A stretch of 7,763 nucleotides of DNA from JAYPEY01 sp964519245 (GTDB lineage Bacteria > Verrucomicrobiota > Verrucomicrobiia > Limisphaerales > JAYPEY01), in contig CAZFLK010000229.1 of the NCBI GenBank assembly GCA_964519245.1, positions 1 through 7,763 on the forward strand, given 5' to 3'. Within the stretch, counting starts at the first letter, position 1, and each line of letters opens with the position of its first letter. The notes beneath the pieces are model-generated. The model was not told the DNA's origin and did not search any database. It saw only the letters and a list, made by a program, of their open reading frames with translations. Below, in pieces: positions 5,797-7,763 of this stretch. Both the position numbers and the translations under genes were made by a program.

Positions 5797-6195
5797 GCCC
5801 TTCTTGCGACCGACCTATTTGTCCGCGCTCGTCTTCATCCGTGGATTGCGAGTCGGGCCGGAATCGGGCTCGGATTTGGAGCCGAAGGAGGCAGGCAACT
5901 CAGATGAATCAGGTCAGGTTGAGAGTGGGGGGCGGGACGGCATTCCCAAAGGTATTGACTCGCCAGCATGACGGGCCGCGGCCGTTCCCGGGCCGCTTTC
6001 AGCCCTTCGGGGGTTTGATATGGGCTCGACGGAGTCTCTCCGCACCGGCTTTGGATTTGCCGGCTTCCATTTCCCGTAGCCGCAACCTTCAGGTTGCGCC
6101 GCGTGCGATGCAATCGCGAGAAGTGGACGATCCCCGGGCGCGGTTCGAATCACTTCTCGTCCATACGGACTCGGGGCGCGACCTGAAGGTCTCGG
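5797..6195. other. 399-base convergent intergenic region rich in small palindromes
   Basis: This gap lies between the stop codons of the nucleotidyltransferase and metH genes. The first 180 bases show no gene or clear site. From 5978 onward hairpins follow one another: GCGGCC-(7)-GGCCGC (5978-5996, followed by TTTC), CGGAG-TCT-CTCCG (6030-6042), CCGGC-(9)-GCCGG (6045-6063), and then the repeat pair described separately. The first hairpin could be a weak bidirectional terminator but lacks a proper T tract. Open frames across the region have no recognisable protein features. Confidence 0.5.
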
Positions 6196-6200
6196 CTACG
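6075..6200. repeat. 25-bp inverted repeat pair whose right arm contains the metH stop codon
   Basis: The arms at 6075-6099 and 6176-6200 are reverse complements at 22 of 25 positions, with the shared ends CGTAGCCG and a central ACCTTCAGGT. Each arm is itself palindromic: CGCAACCT-TC-AGGTTGCG at 6081-6098, and GACCT-GA-AGGTC at 6180-6191. The 76-base interior holds another perfect inverted repeat, CGAGAAGTG (6117-6125) and CACTTCTCG (6151-6159). A competing pairing also exists: TGGACGA (6124-6130) with TCGTCCA (6157-6163). The nested palindromes resemble a REP-like or MITE-like unit. The right arm supplies TAG (6196-6198 on the minus strand), the stop of metH. Confidence 0.7.
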
Positions 6201-7763
6201 AGGTCTCGTAATTCAGATAGGGCGAGAGCCAGCGTTCGACTTCGGTCAGCTCCATGCCTTTGCGGGCAGCGTAGTCCTCGATCTGGTCGCGATCGAGTTG
6301 GCCGACCGTGAAATAGCGGGATTCGGGATGCGCGAAATACAAGCCGCTGACGCTGGCGGCGGGCCACATGGCGAAACTTTCCGTAAGGCTGATACCGGTC
6401 TGTTTCTCGACGTCGAGGAGTTCCCAGAGGATGCGCTTCTCGGTGTGATCGGGGCAGGCGGGATAGCCGGCGGCGGGGCGTATGCCCCGGTATTCCTCCT
6501 TGATGAGCGCCTCGTTGGTCAGGTTCTCGGCGGCGCCGTAGCCCCATTCCGTTCGCGCCCGCTTATGGAGGCATTCCGCGTAGGCCTCGGCCAGGCGATC
6601 CGCCAGGGCCTTGGCGAGAATGGAATGATAGTCGTCGTGGTCTTTCTCAAACTCCGCGCAGAGTTCGTCCGTTCCATGGCCGACCGTCACGGCGAAGGCT
6701 CCCAGATGGTCGGGGAGTGGCGCGCCTGAGTCGGATTGCGACGGCGCGATGAAATCGGCGAGGCACAGGTTCGGCTGGCTGCCGCTCTTGGGCAGTTGCT
6801 GTCGGAGAAAGTGGAAGGTGGTCAACACCTTGCTGCGCGATTCGTCGGTGTAAAGATCCACGTCGTCGCCGGCGCGATTGGCGGGGAAGAACCCGTAGAC
6901 GGCCTTGGGTGTGAGCAGTTGCTCGTCAATGATGCGCCGAAGCAGCGTCTGCGCGTCATCGAACAGCTCCCTCGCCTTGTCGTTCTTATCCAGTATTTCG
7001 GGGTAGCGGCCGCGCAACTCCCAAGTGTGAAAGAAGGGCGTCCAGTCGATGAAGTCGACGAGATCCTCCAGCTCGACGTCCTCGACAACCCGCGCGCCGG
7101 TGAAGGCGGGGGCGGGGATGTCTGCGGCGCTCCAATTGAACGAGGCCGGGTTTGTCCTCGCATCCTTCAGCGAGGCGAGGGGTTTGCGATCACGTCGGCC
7201 CGCGTGTTCGGCGCGGAGTTGTTCCTGGGTCGCGGCGTTCTCCTCGACGAAAGCGGCCTTCTGCTCGTCGCTGAGCAGGGAACTGACGACTCCGACCGCC
7301 CGGGAGGCATCCAGCACATGAACGACCGGCACGTCGCCGGCCGGAGCAATCTTGACGGCGGTGTGTTTGCGGCTGGTGGTTGCGCCGCCGATGAGCAGCG
7401 GCAGGTCGACGCCCTCGCGCCGCATCTCCTTGGCGACGTGGATCATCTCGTCCAGCGATGGCGTGATCAGTCCGCTCAGGCCGATGATGTCGGCGTTCAG
7501 GTCCCGCGCGGTCTGAAGGATCTTCTCCGATTGAACCATGACGCCGAGGTCGATGACCTCGTAGTTGTTGCAGGCGAGCACGACGCCGACGATGTTCTTT
7601 CCGATGTCGTGGACATCGCCTTTGACCGTTGCCATGACGACCTTGCCGGCCGATTGGGCCATGCCGTCGGCCTTCTCCGCTTCCATGAAGGGCTGCAGGT
7701 AGGCCACGGCCTTCTTCATGACCCGGGCGCTCTTGACGACTTGAGGCAAGAACATCTTGCCGG
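6196..7763 (-). CDS. metH: Cobalamin-dependent methionine synthase, C-terminal part (5' end beyond the window)
   Basis: MetH transfers a methyl group from methyltetrahydrofolate to homocysteine through bound cobalamin. Only the last 521 codons are visible, and the frame stays open through the right edge; a Met at 7755 is internal, not the start. The visible part opens in the cobalamin-binding module, with GKMFLPQVVKSARVMKKAV preceding GDVHDIGKN. Counting from the Met at 7755, D-x-H-x-x-G is at 47-52 and His49 is the expected lower axial cobalt ligand. VMVQSEKIL, GLSGLITPSLDEM and LIGGATTSRKHTAVKI complete that domain. From about 230 comes the AdoMet-binding reactivation domain: DWTPFFHTWELRGRYP (237-252), DEL-containing segment (363-365), R-x-x-x-GYPACPDHTEK (426-440), and FAMWPAASVSG (461-471). 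The ending, WLSPYLNYETS, fits family ends, though the stop codon comes from a palindromic repeat. The N-terminal homocysteine and folate domains should lie to the right. Confidence 0.97.
   Translation of the reverse strand, partial: GKMFLPQVVKSARVMKKAVAYLQPFMEAEKADGMAQSAGKVVMATVKGDVHDIGKNIVGVVLACNNYEVIDLGVMVQSEKILQTARDLNADIIGLSGLITPSLDEMIHVAKEMRREGVDLPLLIGGATTSRKHTAVKIAPAGDVPVVHVLDASRAVGVVSSLLSDEQKAAFVEENAATQEQLRAEHAGRRDRKPLASLKDARTNPASFNWSAADIPAPAFTGARVVEDVELEDLVDFIDWTPFFHTWELRGRYPEILDKNDKARELFDDAQTLLRRIIDEQLLTPKAVYGFFPANRAGDDVDLYTDESRSKVLTTFHFLRQQLPKSGSQPNLCLADFIAPSQSDSGAPLPDHLGAFAVTVGHGTDELCAEFEKDHDDYHSILAKALADRLAEAYAECLHKRARTEWGYGAAENLTNEALIKEEYRGIRPAAGYPACPDHTEKRILWELLDVEKQTGISLTESFAMWPAASVSGLYFAHPESRYFTVGQLDRDQIEDYAARKGMELTEVERWLSPYLNYETS

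Noticed and set aside
6117..6163. Possible tRNA: GGTTCGAATC (6142-6151) resembles a T loop and is followed by a TCGTCCA end
   Set aside because: The flanking bases do not form a T stem, and no acceptor, D or anticodon arms can be assembled. The bases are better explained by the nested inverted repeats.
5797..6311. Plus-strand open frames running from the nucleotidyltransferase end into metH
   Set aside because: Arg/Ser/Pro-rich translations with no domain, crossing palindromic repeats and antisense to the metH 3' end.

Overview
The window looks like an ordinary chromosomal segment of a GC-rich bacterium. The best guess is Verrucomicrobiota or a near relative. This rests on tgt next to yajC, housekeeping protein sequences that read as bacterial, start sites without clear Shine-Dalgarno sequences, and gaps filled with dispersed repeats. 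Those repeats include the CCAAGCTCCAAAT type, which spells peptides such as LELGIWN, and palindromic elements around GCGGCGC-TGT-GCGCCGC. I associate such repeats with this phylum from memory; no search was run.

Layout, left to right. On the minus strand are yajC (cut by the left edge), tgt (queuosine tRNA modification), proS (prolyl-tRNA synthetase with an editing insertion) and a fumarylacetoacetate hydrolase-family gene. Next, alone on the plus strand, is a small nucleotidyltransferase-fold gene resembling the AbiEii/MNT superfamily. Finally, on the minus strand, comes the C-terminal part of cobalamin-dependent methionine synthase metH, cut by the right edge. The hydrolase and nucleotidyltransferase genes diverge from a 156-base gap. 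The nucleotidyltransferase and metH genes converge on a 399-base gap.

The gaps carry most of the unusual structure. The 521-base gap between tgt and proS holds a direct repeat tract, a 21-bp imperfect inverted repeat and a perfect 32-bp inverted repeat whose arms each contain a hairpin. The proS/hydrolase gap holds the same direct repeat family in opposing orientations. The metH-side gap holds a chain of small hairpins ending in a 25-bp inverted repeat that supplies the metH stop codon.

Functionally, tgt, proS and metH are core tRNA and one-carbon metabolism, and yajC belongs to the Sec accessory complex. tgt and yajC are probably co-transcribed with secD/secF off the left edge. I see no convincing new multi-gene system. 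The points worth following are the repeat elements, especially their overlap with gene ends and starts, and the solitary nucleotidyltransferase.
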